Part shown: positions 47,808 through 59,300 of the stretch, piece after piece
How positions within the stretch are numbered: position 1 is the stretch's first letter
Layout: each line of letters opens with the position of its first letter
Origin: Tethya wilhelma
Lineage: Eukaryota > Porifera > Demospongiae > Tethyida > Tethyidae
Assembly (NCBI GenBank): GCA_964030475.1
Contig: CAXIPT010000008.1
Coordinates: forward strand, 937,501-1,001,500
Length of the DNA: 64,000 nucleotides
Reading direction: 5' to 3'
The notes under the pieces: model-generated
What the model was told of the DNA's origin: nothing
Seen by the model: the letters and a program-made list of their open reading frames with translations, nothing else
The model's database searches: none
Made by a program: the position numbers and the translations under genes

Positions 47808-49699
47808 ATGGAAGTTACTGATTTCTTCAACATCCACGCTGACAAGAGCACAGCTGTGCTCACTAGTGTCACGACAACCACAGTAGATCTCAGTTTCCTC
47901 ACTGACAGAGAGAGAGCCATCATCCTGAAGGTCATCAAGGCTGACCTGGAACTGAAGAGGAGCACCTTGGGGTGTGTGTATATTATAGCTGTAATTTTAT
48001 TGTATATTTTCATTGCTGTATCTATGTATCTAATACTGCTGTGTGTCTAGGTACTTGAAGAGTGTTGTAGAAGCTGGGAAACAGTTTCGATCAGCTCAAA
48101 AATTCTCTGAAGACTTTTCTAATAAGTGCACCTGTTGTGCTCAACGATTCTACAATCCAGTTACCAAAAAGAGAAATTCAGTCAAGTCATTCCAGTGTCA
48201 GCAATGCAAATGTACCATATGTGGAAAGTGTGAGAGGATTCAGAATGGCGAAGTTGTTTGTATCATCTGCTTCAGGGAAAAGTAAGGAAATTGTGATATT
48301 AGCTATATCGTTTGTTTGATGTAGTAGTTTCAGTTTTGATAAGCAAACAATAGCAATCATATAGGTACCAATTCAAAACAGGATATATATATTTATATTC
48401 AGTATATAGTTATGTCATAGAAACACACAATATGCTTCACATGCCATGGACTGTATACATTGCCGATGGATTTACATATGCAAACATGAAAAAGTCAACA
48501 ATATTATACAAACACAATGCACATTAGTACAGATTGACCTTTGACTTGTGTTATAGTGAGTGAATAAAGTGTCAGATACTGACAGCCAAGTTAGGCTGCA
48601 TGGCAGGCAACTGCCAGTCATGTTACTTTGTATTATAAGTTATTAGCAACAGATGAACTATGAAACGTGCATCGAACCAATTGAACTGAAGTTCCTACCT
48701 CAGGGAAGCACAACTCATATGATTCCTTTCATGTCACTGAATTATAATAGTGTTGCTTGCATGCAGTAAACTAAACTAGTTTATGGTAGAACTCTACTGA
48801 ATCCCTCATTTTTACTCTTCAATCATGCAGGTTGTACATGCTTCAGACTTTGGATTATCTCCCGGTGTTTCAACCCAATCGTTTTCCCACTGAAGGACAA
48901 GAATCACAGGACACAACAGTTGCTGTTAGTAAGGAGGACGCTCCTACGGTACCTCTCTATGGGTCTGATTTGCTCAAAAAGTCTCTTGAAATAACACGCA
49001 AACGAATTAAGTTTGCCAGTAAAGGTAATAGGTTTGAATCACCAATTTGAAAGTAATTATATAGCTATAAAAATTTATCGTTTTATTCATCTGTATTGTT
49101 TACTGGTTCAATACTGTACATAGTGGAAGACAGTGGCAAGCTGCAGATGTCTCTTGATTTGACCACAGCCCAAGAAAAGGAGAAGCAACCAGCTGCAGTG
49201 CCTCTTTTCACAACGTACTCAACCTCTGTCCACGATTCCAAGTCGGGCTTTAGGCTCATCAAGGAGATGAAAGCTGAAGAGGAACTGATTGACGTTTGCA
49301 GTCTGTACAGCGAGCCTTGTAATCCTATCGACTATAAGATTTCTGGGAGGATAATGTTTGGAATTTGGTACCGTAAAGAAGAAAATATTCTCTACGTTCG
49401 AATCTCAAAGTTGGAGAAGTTGTTTGGAGTCAGAGCTGATGGTACTTCAGATCCTTACGTGAAGACCTATCTCCTTCCCGGAAAGAACAAGCTGTTGAAG
49501 AGGAGAACTGGAATACATCGAGGAACAACAGAGCCTGAGATCAATGAGCTTCTAAAGGTAATCATTGTGAGTGAATATATAAGGAAGTTATATTGTAAAG
49601 AGTACTATACTGCATCTACTCATGTAATTGTGTAGACAATACTTATTTGTGATCATTAAAAATGTTTCATACAATGGATGTGCATAAGTTTTATTACTC

Positions 49700-49749
<50 letters not shown>

Positions 49750-52371
49750 NGTGTGTGTGTGTGTGTGTGTGTGTATACACAGTATGGAAACACCTCTGAA
49801 GTTGAAATCCGTAAGAAAATTCTCTGGGTGAGTGTGTGGCATTGGGACAGATACGGTAGGAACCAGTTCCTGGGAGAAGTTCGTCTTCTTCTCTCATCCC
49901 TGGACCTTGCTGACTCCACTGATAAGTGGTACGATCTCGAAGAAATGGTGAGTCTTATAATACACTGACATAAAAAGAGTAAGCTATTCACAAGCAACTT
50001 TTCTATTTCAGAAACAGCCTGCTAAAGATGAAATTGACTCATCAGACACGAGAGGAAGAGTCTTAGTGTCTCTCAAATATGAGCCATATGATCAAAGTAT
50101 GGTCACTAATGAATCCTCCATTACAGCTGCAGAGGTAGCATCAAACATGGGCAAGCTTTATATCCAAGTCCAGAAGGCAGAAAGTCTCATATTGGATGAC
50201 ATGATGTGTACGATCAACCCATTTGCTAGATGCTATTTGCTACCAAATCGGTTTGTCGACAGCAAGAAGAAATCCAAAGCCATTGGAGATACTATAAATC
50301 CAGTGTGGAACAGTGAATTCATGTTTCATCACATTTCTCACGAAGAGCTCGAATCCAGTCGGGTCCTCGAGATAACAGTGTGGGACGAAGACAGACGAGG
50401 GGTGAACCAGTTCATCGGTGGGATCCGACTCGGACCAGACCCGTTGACCTCCACCAGTGTAGATTGGATGGACTCGGTTGGCGATGAGGTGACTCACTGG
50501 GAAGAGATGTTGGCTCGTCCTGGAGAGTGGGTGGAGCAGTGGCACAATCTGAGGCCGTCCATGGACTCCTTACACAACCAGATGGAGGACGAAGAATCGC
50601 CAAAGAGCCTTGTTGATGAAGACGCAGTGAGTGTGGCTTCAGAAGAGGATGGCTCAAGTGACTCTTGTGTCTCAAGTTGTGAGTCTTCTCCTGAAAGCTT
50701 ACCTCAAGTCCTCCCAGTAAGTGGATATGGTTTGTGTGTGAGCAGCTAGCTATATACACTATTGTTTACAGCATTGCATCTCTATAGTAGCTAGTTGGCT
50801 AGAACTGTGGATTGTATAAGGAGATTTGGGTTGTAATTACCATGCTTCCTTCCTTACAGAAATCATTTGACAATTCAAGGTCTTTTCACTCAAAGAAGCC
50901 AAGGAAGGGAAACTACACTATAAGTGGAGAAATTCTTGTCACTGTAGAGTACAAAGATGGCGAGGTTGTAGCTTACGTGGACAGAGCTGTTGGAATTGCA
51001 GGTGCTAATAGTGATGGTACATCAGACTCCTACGTCAAGACGTACCTACTTCCCAACCGAAAGAAATCTTCTAAGAGGAAGAGTGAAGTGCAGAAGAGAA
51101 CCAATGACCCACTGTACAATGCCACACTCAAGGTAAAGGTTGAAAATAAGTATGTGTATAAAATTAATACAAATTAGGAATTTTTTTCTTCTTCTTTTCA
51201 GTATAAGATACCATTTGAGCAGCTTGGTACTCGTGCTATATGGCTGACTGTGTGGAACGTGGGTAGATTCGGCCAAAGGCTCTTTCTTGGTGAAGTGTGC
51301 ATCCCTCTAACTTCCCTCAACCTCAATCAGCCGACTGAGAAGTGGTACAAGTTGAACGATGTTGCAGAAACTGAATTCCCTGGACTTGTCGCCCCCACTG
51401 CTCCTGTACACATCGAGGAAGATTTATTATCTCGTGCTCCCTTAAATTATCGCAGCAGGACCAAAGCTGTTACCACGGCATCAATTCGTTCCAGATCAGG
51501 CAGTCCTTGTCCTAGACTGGAAAGCAAGTCAGACTCTTTGGAATTCCCTCCCCTTTGTGACGAGAAGAGAGACATGTTTGCACGTTCCAGATCAGCTAGC
51601 CCCCCTAATACTAGTGTTGTTGCTATGAGCCGTAGCTCATTCTCTCTCGATCGCAGCTCTGCGGCGCACACTTTTAAGCAAGAAGTCTTTCGCCAGTCTA
51701 AATCAGAAACTCCTCCATCAGACGTAGCTACACGTGGAAGCTCTGTTTTTCCTGAGAACTACTCTCCAGTGGATACAATGCAGGAAGAGGTCCATTCTAA
51801 ATCAGGAACTTCTTCAGATGAAACTCATCAAGATAGCTTAGGATCTCTAGATGACAGCCATGCCATAGAGGATAGCAATTTATATCCAGGACTTGTTCTT
51901 GTTGAATCAACTGCCACAACTGAGACAGTTCCTAACGCACCTGCTACAGAGTCTTTTAAAGACTTGCATTCAAACTTAACCGGTCTTCCTAATAAAGACA
52001 CAGACCCTCCTGTGCCTGAAGAGAGTGAAGACTATTTCTTTGAAGCACCACGCCTCAAAAGAACCTCAGCCATTACCAAGAGACCAGCTGTAAAGCGGAG
52101 AGAACTTCGCACAAGATCATCCAGTCCTCCAGAAATATCACAGAATCAAGACAGCGAAGAACTCTTCTCATCTGGGTCTTATCGAACTAGAAGCCGAATC
52201 ACAGTGAGCAGCAGACCCACCAGAAGCCTGCGCTCAAGATCGGCCAGCCCCTCTCCCCCCACCATGAGCCCACCTCCAAAGATTGTGATTGAAGATTCGG
52301 AAACGGGCAAGCAAAGTTTTGATCATGACATCGACATGTTCAGTGGGTTCTCTTCTTACCACAAGCCATAA
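47808..52371 (+). CDS. Second Slp-like gene: SHD Zn finger, three C2 domains, RS/SP-rich tail
   Basis: Exons 47808-47971, 48051-48281, 48831-49024, 49124-49557, 49783-49947, 50012-50716, 50860-51132, 51202-52371. Domain order equals the first gene: SHD with CTCCAQRF and CQQCKCTICGKCERI; C2A (GIWYRKEENILYVRI ... QFLGEVRLLLS); C2B (GRVLVSLKYEP ... WMDSVGDEVTHWEEMLARPG); C2A-like third C2 (GEILVTVEYKDGEVVAYVDR, SDSYVKTYLLPN, LFLGEVCIPL). The ~330-residue tail repeats RSRSGSPCP, RSRSASPP, RTRSSSPPE and RSRSASPSP, sites that could be phosphorylated. It probably bridges Rab-bearing vesicles and membrane like other Slps. It lies 2.3 kb downstream of its paralogue in the same orientation. Confidence 0.88.
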
Positions 52372-52376
52372 AGTTT

Positions 52377-53099
52377 CAATGCAAGTATTATGTAAAAACT
52401 GATCATAACAATGTATGTTTACTGCTGTAATGAACTCATTTGTAAACTTAAGACCAATGTGTATGTATGAAGATCAGTGTGTGTGTCAGTGAAGGTCAAT
52501 GTGTCTATGTGTATAACAATACAATGCATATCAGTAAAGTACTGCTTTTATATCCTGTCATTATGTGCCAAAAGAGTATTGAAGGTAATTCTGTCAAAGT
52601 AAATGATAACATACTCCAGCATGGGAGCATCAGTTCTAGGACAAGTCCATTAATTGTTTTGCATACAAGGTGGCTCGACTGAGGTATTCTACGTTATTTA
52701 CAAAACATGAAGTATCCAAGTCATTGCACGACACTGCAAGAAATTCGAGTGCACATTTTAAATCAGTATCAGTGTCTCATAAAGATATAATAAGGTTGAA
52801 AACATTATATCTTTAATGTTTATCATTATAGCTACAGCCTGAGTAGTACACAGGGAAGAAACTATAATTTTAGCTTCATTTCCATCTTGTGACAATAGGC
52901 ACTGGTCGTCACATGCACAAATAATGTTCCTTACTGCTGATTGATGTTTATTGCTAAACTACAAACAAACATACAAACAAACAAACAATAAAGAATGGAC
53001 AAAAGAAATAATTATAAAAGAGATTAATCTGAAACTGATGAAGGTAGGCTTTGAATGAAAGAAAGTTTGACTCATGACATAATAATTATTTATTGTTGC
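52377..53099. other. 3' flank shared by two assembled copies
   Basis: This stretch between the Slp-like stop and the kinase stop is repeated with small differences at 53856-54617 (CAATGCAAGTATT..., GACACTGCAAGAAATTCGAG). It contains (CAAA)n near 52970. No gene is seen. Confidence 0.8.
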
Positions 53100-53854
53100 T
53101 CAATTTTCCACGAAACCATCTTGGTTGTCCTTCACACTGATGGTGAGTTGGAGATAGTCAGAAAGACCCAGCAGCTGGGACTCAAGAGAGGAGACTACTT
53201 TAGAGAATGTGGGCCGACCAATAGGTTCTGACACCCAGCATGATGACAAGAGACCATACCTAGAATCAATAATTACTAGCAACTCACTGGCCACAATTGA
53301 TAATGTAAAAAATGACTTACATGTCGTCTGAGCAAGCTGCATTCTTTGGTTTGTCCATTCTTTCTCCATCTTCAATGTACTTGATGACCTCACGAGGATG
53401 GAGTCCAGGGTAGGGGATTTCCCCAGCTGTGAACACCTCCCAACATGTCACTCCATAAGACCACTGAATTATCGATAGTATGAGTAACAATAAGAGTGGA
53501 TGATGGGAAAGTTGAGAGGGTACATACGTACCACGTCTGATTTCTCAGAGAAGACTCCCAGTTTGAGACTCTCCAGAGCCATCCATTTGATAGGTAGCTT
53601 CACAGAGGAGCCTTCATCCTGACGGAAGTAGTTTTTCATGTAAACATCTTCAGCTAGACCAAAGTCAGCCACCTTGATGTTACCATTGTAACCAATCCTG
53701 AATTGGCGAAGTAACCAAATATTAAATTTATATTGTTGTGAATTATTAGTGTCCTCATTGAAATTCCTTACATGCAGTTCCTTGCTGCTAGATCTCTGTG
53801 TACAAACTTCAATCCAGCTAGATACTCCATCCCTTTGGCAACTTGAAGACAAAT
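53100..53854 (-). CDS. Receptor tyrosine kinase, C-lobe exons (copy 1)
   Basis: Exons at 53772-53854 (cut), 53532-53697, 53321-53463 and 53100-53260. They encode [15 protein letters not shown] (catalytic loop), [20 protein letters not shown] (DFG and activation-loop Tyr), [50 protein letters not shown] and a short tail ending FVEN. The HRDLAARN and PIKWMA motifs mark tyrosine rather than serine kinases. The copy starts at the N at 53855. It should continue into the exons at 60504-63560 of the same gene. Confidence 0.85.
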
Positions 53855-54617
53855 NCAATGCAAGTATTTTGTAAAACTGATCATAACAATGTATGTATAC
53901 TGCTGTAATGAACTCATTGTAAACTTAAGATCAATGTGTATGTATGAAGATCAGTGTGTGTATCAGCGAAGGTCAATGTGTCTATGTGTGTAACAATACA
54001 ATGCATATCAGTTAAATATACTGCTTTTATATCCTATGTCAGTATGTGCCAAAAGAGTATGTACAGTAGGTAATTCCTCCTGTCAAAGTAAATGATAACA
54101 TACTCCTGCATGGGAGCATCAAGATTTAGTTCTAGGACAACTCCATTTTTTTTGCATATACAAGGACTCTACATTATTCACAAAACATAAAATATTCAAG
54201 TCACTGCATGACACTGCAAGAAATTCGAGTGCACATTTTAAATCTGTTTTGGTGTCTCATGAAGATATTATAATAAGGTTGAAAACATTATGTCCTTAAT
54301 GTTTATCATAGCTATCTAGTACACAGCCTGAGTAGTACACAAGGAAGAAACTGCTTCTTCTCCATCTTGTGACAATGGGCACTGGTCGTCACGAATGATG
54401 TTCGTTATACTGCGCATGCTCAGTTTGCCATCTGTCAACAGTATACTGCATATGGTTAGATAATAATTGATGTTTATTGCTATAAACTACAAACAAACAA
54501 ACAAACAAACAAAAAAAGAATGGACAAGAGAAATAATTCTAAAAAAGATTGATCTGCAGCTGATGAAGGTAGACTCTGACAGAAAGAAAGTTTGATTCAT
54601 GACAATTTTATTGTTGC

Positions 54618-55399
54618 TCAATCTTCCACGAAACTGTCTTGGTTGTCCTTCACACTGATGGTGAGTTGGAGATAGTCAGAAAGACCCAGCAGCTGGGACT
54701 CAAGAGAGGAGACTAGTTCAGAGAACCTGGGCCGATCATTAGGTTCTGATGCCCAGCATGATGACATGAGACCATACCTAACATCAATGATTACTAGCAA
54801 TGCACTGGCCACAATTGATAATGTGTAAATAACTTACATGTCGTCCGAGCAAGCTGCATTCTTTGGTTTGTCCATTCTTTCTCCATCTTCAATATACTTG
54901 ATGACCTCACGAGGATGGAGTCCAGGGTAGGGGATTTCCCCAGCTGTGAACACCTCCCAACACATCACTCCATAGGACCACTGAATTATCACAGTAGTAT
55001 GAGTAACAATAAAAGTGATGATGGGAAAGTTAAGAGGGTACATACGTACCACATCTGATTTCTCAGAGAAGACTCCCAGTTTAAGACTCTCCAGAGCCAT
55101 CCACTTGATGGGTAGCTTCACAGAGGAGCCTTCATCCTGACGGAAGTAGTTTTTCATGTAAACATCTTCAGCTAGACCAAAGTCAGCCACCTTGATGTTA
55201 CCATTGTAATCAATCCTGAATTGGAGGGAAAAATCTATCAGTAAATAAATCATCAGTAGATTACATGGCTCATTGAAATTCCTCACATGCAGTTCCTTGC
55301 TGCTAGATCTCTGTGCACAAACTTCAATCCAGCTAGATACTCCATCCCTTTGGCAACTTGAAGACAAATTTGCAACAACAGCTTTTGTACAGAACCAAT
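54618..55399 (-). CDS. Receptor tyrosine kinase, C-lobe exons (copy 2)
   Basis: Exons near 55287-55399, 55050-55215, 54837-54981 and 54618-54778 duplicate copy 1 with few substitutions (e.g. [20 protein letters not shown] against YGLLSSCWVSEPIGRPTFSK; tail FVED against FVEN). The exon also shows its 5' edge ([19 protein letters not shown]). The upstream intron diverges from copy 3 after GGTGTATGTGTTATA (about 55418), where the two-ORF element region begins. Copies differ more in the last exon than elsewhere, so a true recent paralogue is possible besides a second haplotype. Confidence 0.8.
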
Positions 55400-55715
55400 C
55401 TGAAGGTGTATGTGTTATATACATTAGCTAAATACTCTATCATACGTACGGTAGTACGTATAGTAGGAATGGGCCGAATGTCCCATAGACACAATACAAA
55501 ATGTTGGTCACTATAAAAATCTAGTCAAACAAAATGAAACCTTCAAATTTGCTCAGAGGCTCTTACTGACAGATTACCAATTGCATGCAAGGCCTAAAAC
55601 TCACAAAAACTTTCCACAGCTCTCGTGGAGAGCGCTAGTGGGAAGCCACCATAGTGCCATTTTTGTTCATCTAACTTTAAACTCATTGATATTTTTGGTC
55701 ATTTTTGTTATATAG

Positions 55716-56348
55716 GAAAGTTTGATTTACCAATCATCGGCATCCAGTTGTGCTGTAGCAGTTAGTGAAGATGTGATTAAAGAAAGGTCAAAGATTTTCT
55801 TCAAAAACCCGACCAAGTATCAATTAGCTGTTAATGATGCTAGCTTCCAACTCTGTAAAGAAAATCCTAATTTACTTAATGAAAAAAAAGGTGTCCTTTA
55901 CAATTTAGCACAAGAAAGAACCCGTGAAGAATACAACTACAAAAAAGGCTATTCAAGATCTAAAAAATGTTTGCAGCCACCTGATCTATCTGCTCCAGCA
56001 CCAAAACGAAGGAAGATAAATACAGAAATGAGGCAGCAAAGAATTGGAGCAATTAGTGAAGAAATCGGAGATTACAATAGGCAAATTTCCTTCAAGCTTC
56101 AAAGAATCCAACAAGCCTCAAGCAGTGGTGAATATAGAATGTGTGATGATTTGTCAGGTGAAGTAAGAGAACTGAAAACTAAGAAACATAAACTTGATTG
56201 TGAACTTGCGGATTTACAGAAGAGAGCTAAAAAGGCCAACGAATATATAGCCAGAAAGAAGAAATCCCACGGGCAGAGGGCAGAAACAGATGAATCTGGG
56301 AGTTCTAGTGATGAAGAGGTTTTTCAGAGGGGCCTCCCTCCGAATTAA
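55716..56348 (+). CDS. ORF1 of a mobile-element-like unit (coiled-coil, basic)
   Basis: The open frame runs about 210 codons from a splice-acceptor-like TTATATAG at 55708-55715, and an in-frame TAG overlaps that acceptor. The first ATG in frame is about 100 codons in, so the N-terminal half needs an upstream exon or a non-AUG start. The product has KERSKIFFKNPTKYQLAVND, KKGVLYNLAQERTREEYNYK, a PAPKRRK patch like a nuclear signal, a heptad-rich coiled-coil region (residues ~100-180) and an acidic Ser-rich end. The stop TAA shares its last A with the ATG of ORF2. No known family is recognised; a nucleic-acid-binding ORF1 is my inference. Confidence 0.55.
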   Translation, partial: ESLIYQSSASSCAVAVSEDVIKERSKIFFKNPTKYQLAVNDASFQLCKENPNLLNEKKGVLYNLAQERTREEYNYKKGYSRSKKCLQPPDLSAPAPKRRKINTEMRQQRIGAISEEIGDYNRQISFKLQRIQQASSSGEYRMCDDLSGEVRELKTKKHKLDCELADLQKRAKKANEYIARKKKSHGQRAETDESGSSSDEEVFQRGLPPN

Positions 56349-59300
56349 TGTGTGCGGGGAGGCCACTACATGTAGTTTATAAAGATCAGTCACGTCGTAA
56401 ACTATCCGAGTGTACAAAAATATCGGACTCCATATATATATCTATTATTAGAGGACTTAATCTTAAGGATTACATAGACGGTAGAGAAAAATATTGTAGT
56501 TTAAATCATAAGAACTGCTCAGAATGTCCAGCTATGTTGAAAGTTGCAAGGAAAGTCCAAGAAAATGGCTATGTGTCTCTCAAGAAGGAATTTACGTCAG
56601 CTTTCCCAAATGTCACATACAACACTGCCTATGCCAGGAGGAGATTTTTGCAAATGCCACTTGTTAGTTTGAGGATTGACTTTGATAATGGTACATCTGA
56701 ATGCTTCCTTGTTGAGTGTTTAGAGAATTGTAATTATGAGTCTCTTCAATCCTTAATAAAAAATGTCCTTAAAAAGAACAGTACAACAATGTCTAAGCCT
56801 TGTATGAGCAAAGAATTAGTAAAGTCTCTGTTAGATTTGTGCCAATCTGATCGAGAAAGGGAGTGTATTAAGTATACGGTGTTCAAAGCTAGTGGTTTCT
56901 CCTCCACACAAATGCGCAAGCAATATGGATTTGAAGGAATGGACAGAAAATCCAAGAATGTTGAAGAAGCCATAGCTCATTCAAAGTACATTCGTGAAGC
57001 TGTAGAGCGATTAGTAAAGTTCGAGAATAAAGCTGTTTTGAGATCATTAGGTGTACAACTTCCAGATCAAAGTGAATCAAGTTGCGGAGAATCGACGGAT
57101 GACTCTGACACTGAAGTGATAGATCATGATCACCAAGTGGCTCCTTGTAGTAATCCGATTGATCCACCTACATTGATTGAAGCTGTAAAACAGAGTTGTT
57201 TCAATTATTTTGAGATTTATGAGCATCACCCAATTGATTTTCCAGCTCTTCTCGAAGTTGTCTCTCCAGAACTTACTAAAGAAGAACTGCAGCAGTTACA
57301 GGTATCATATGAAGCATTTTGTGTAGACTCTCAGCTTAATGAAAAAGAGAGAGTAAGAGAAGAAAACGCTGCGAATGGCGAGATTGTTACAGATAGTGAA
57401 AGTGATGATGCACAGGATATCTTTCAAGTTAAAACACTTTTAGATGACAACATGAAATCAATTGTTAAGAAGAAGTTTATCTCAATACAGAGAAAAGCAG
57501 CAAGATTGAGAGTGAAACAAGTTTGTCAGCAAAACTTCCTACGACGCAAAGTTAGTCGTAAAGTGAGGGGTATTTTGAAGGAATGCCCAGATATCGGGAC
57601 TACAATTGAAGATTTTGTGAAGCAAAACAATATAGGAGCTGATAAATGGCGGCGCACTGGATTACTTACATTTGATGGCAATGTGAGGGATTCTAAAAAG
57701 GTTACGTATGAAAGAATCAGACAGCATCTTATCACCAAATACAACAGAAATTTTTCATATGGCACAACAGTGCTATTATGTGTCGCTAGAAATAAACGTA
57801 GAAAGTCAGCTGTACGGTACAAAGGTCTTGCTCAAGTAGTATCTAGGAGAGCCCGCAAAGGTTTTCAATTACGATATAATCCAGATTTTCATTGGAGTTG
57901 TTCTTTGTATCGTGGTCTTGAAAAGCTTCAATACACTGACGGAAGAGATATCATCAACATTAATCGTGATGATGCTGCTGGATTCAGACTTGATACTCTA
58001 GCGACCAATAGCCAATATACTACCCCTATTGTTAGAGGTGCAGAAGTCCTCACTACACATACAGATTATGTTAATCGTTACAAGAGTGTCCTTCAGACAA
58101 CATCTTACAATTTTACGGCTACAAACACTACCATGGAGTATTGCGCTGGTGTGGTGAAAGCTGTGCCACTCTTTGAAAAAAATCCAGCTCAACATGCTGC
58201 GGATTTTAATATGCTTCAACAGAAACCTGAATTGTGTAATGTTTTCTTCAAACCTAATGGAGAGCCTAAGAGGATTCTGTGTGTTCGTGTTGATGGGGCA
58301 GCGGATGAAGGCCCCTCGCATGAAGAGGTACAATACTTCTGGACCAAAGATCATCTGATGAGGGGAAGGATGGCCACATTAGTAACCACTAGAAGTAGTG
58401 GCTCTAGTTTTTTAAACCGAGTGGAACTTCAAAATGGTTGTCTTAGTCGTGGGCACAGCAATTTATTTATTCCATCCACTCTGAGTGGCAGTTGTATACA
58501 GAATGGAGAAATCAATAATGAGATTCTTTGTAGAAACTTGGAAATGGCTATTGATACTTATATATCTCATGTAAATAAGAGTCCTTGTGGAAATACTGTG
58601 ATCCATTTGTACAAAGGTGCAGATAACTCAGAGTATAATTACAGAGACAGCTTGAAAACTTTTTTGAAAGGATCAAAGCTCAGCAAAGAAAAACTAAAGA
58701 AAGAGAATCCTTCCCTGTACATGGAGTTTGAGAGTGTGTGGAACATTAGATCCCGGCATATGGTGACTGGATATCCTCAACAATATGTTTTTTTTCTTTT
58801 AGCTTGCTTTGATGCTTCTTGCCCACATCCTATCTGTCAAAAGCATTCAAATGTAACTAGAAGTGATTTTACTTGGTTTCAACCAAATGGGCCACCACTA
58901 TCAAAGCTACCAATACCTGTACCTGATCCTGAGAGGCCTTATGGCAGTACTCAGTGTACAGAATGTAAAGGTTTCTGTAGTGGGCACTACCTCAAGCCTG
59001 ATAAAGTTCTTGTTACAACTGCTAACTCTGTTGAACCACCCTCAACTGTAATCATGACAGCGTTTAAAGCTGGTCCTATAAATTTGCAGAACCTGTCCAG
59101 AGAAGTGATGCTGCCTGAAGATGAAGTTAAAATCTGGTTAGAGCATTTGAAAACTGTTACAGAAAACCGTAAAAAAGGGGCTGAAAAAGCTGCCAAGACT
59201 CGAAGAAAGAAAGCAACACCAGGTCCTGATGAAGAACGTACTAGCACTACTACAAGTATGTACAGCTGTGGTGTATGTAAAGGCATGTATGAGGCTGAAA

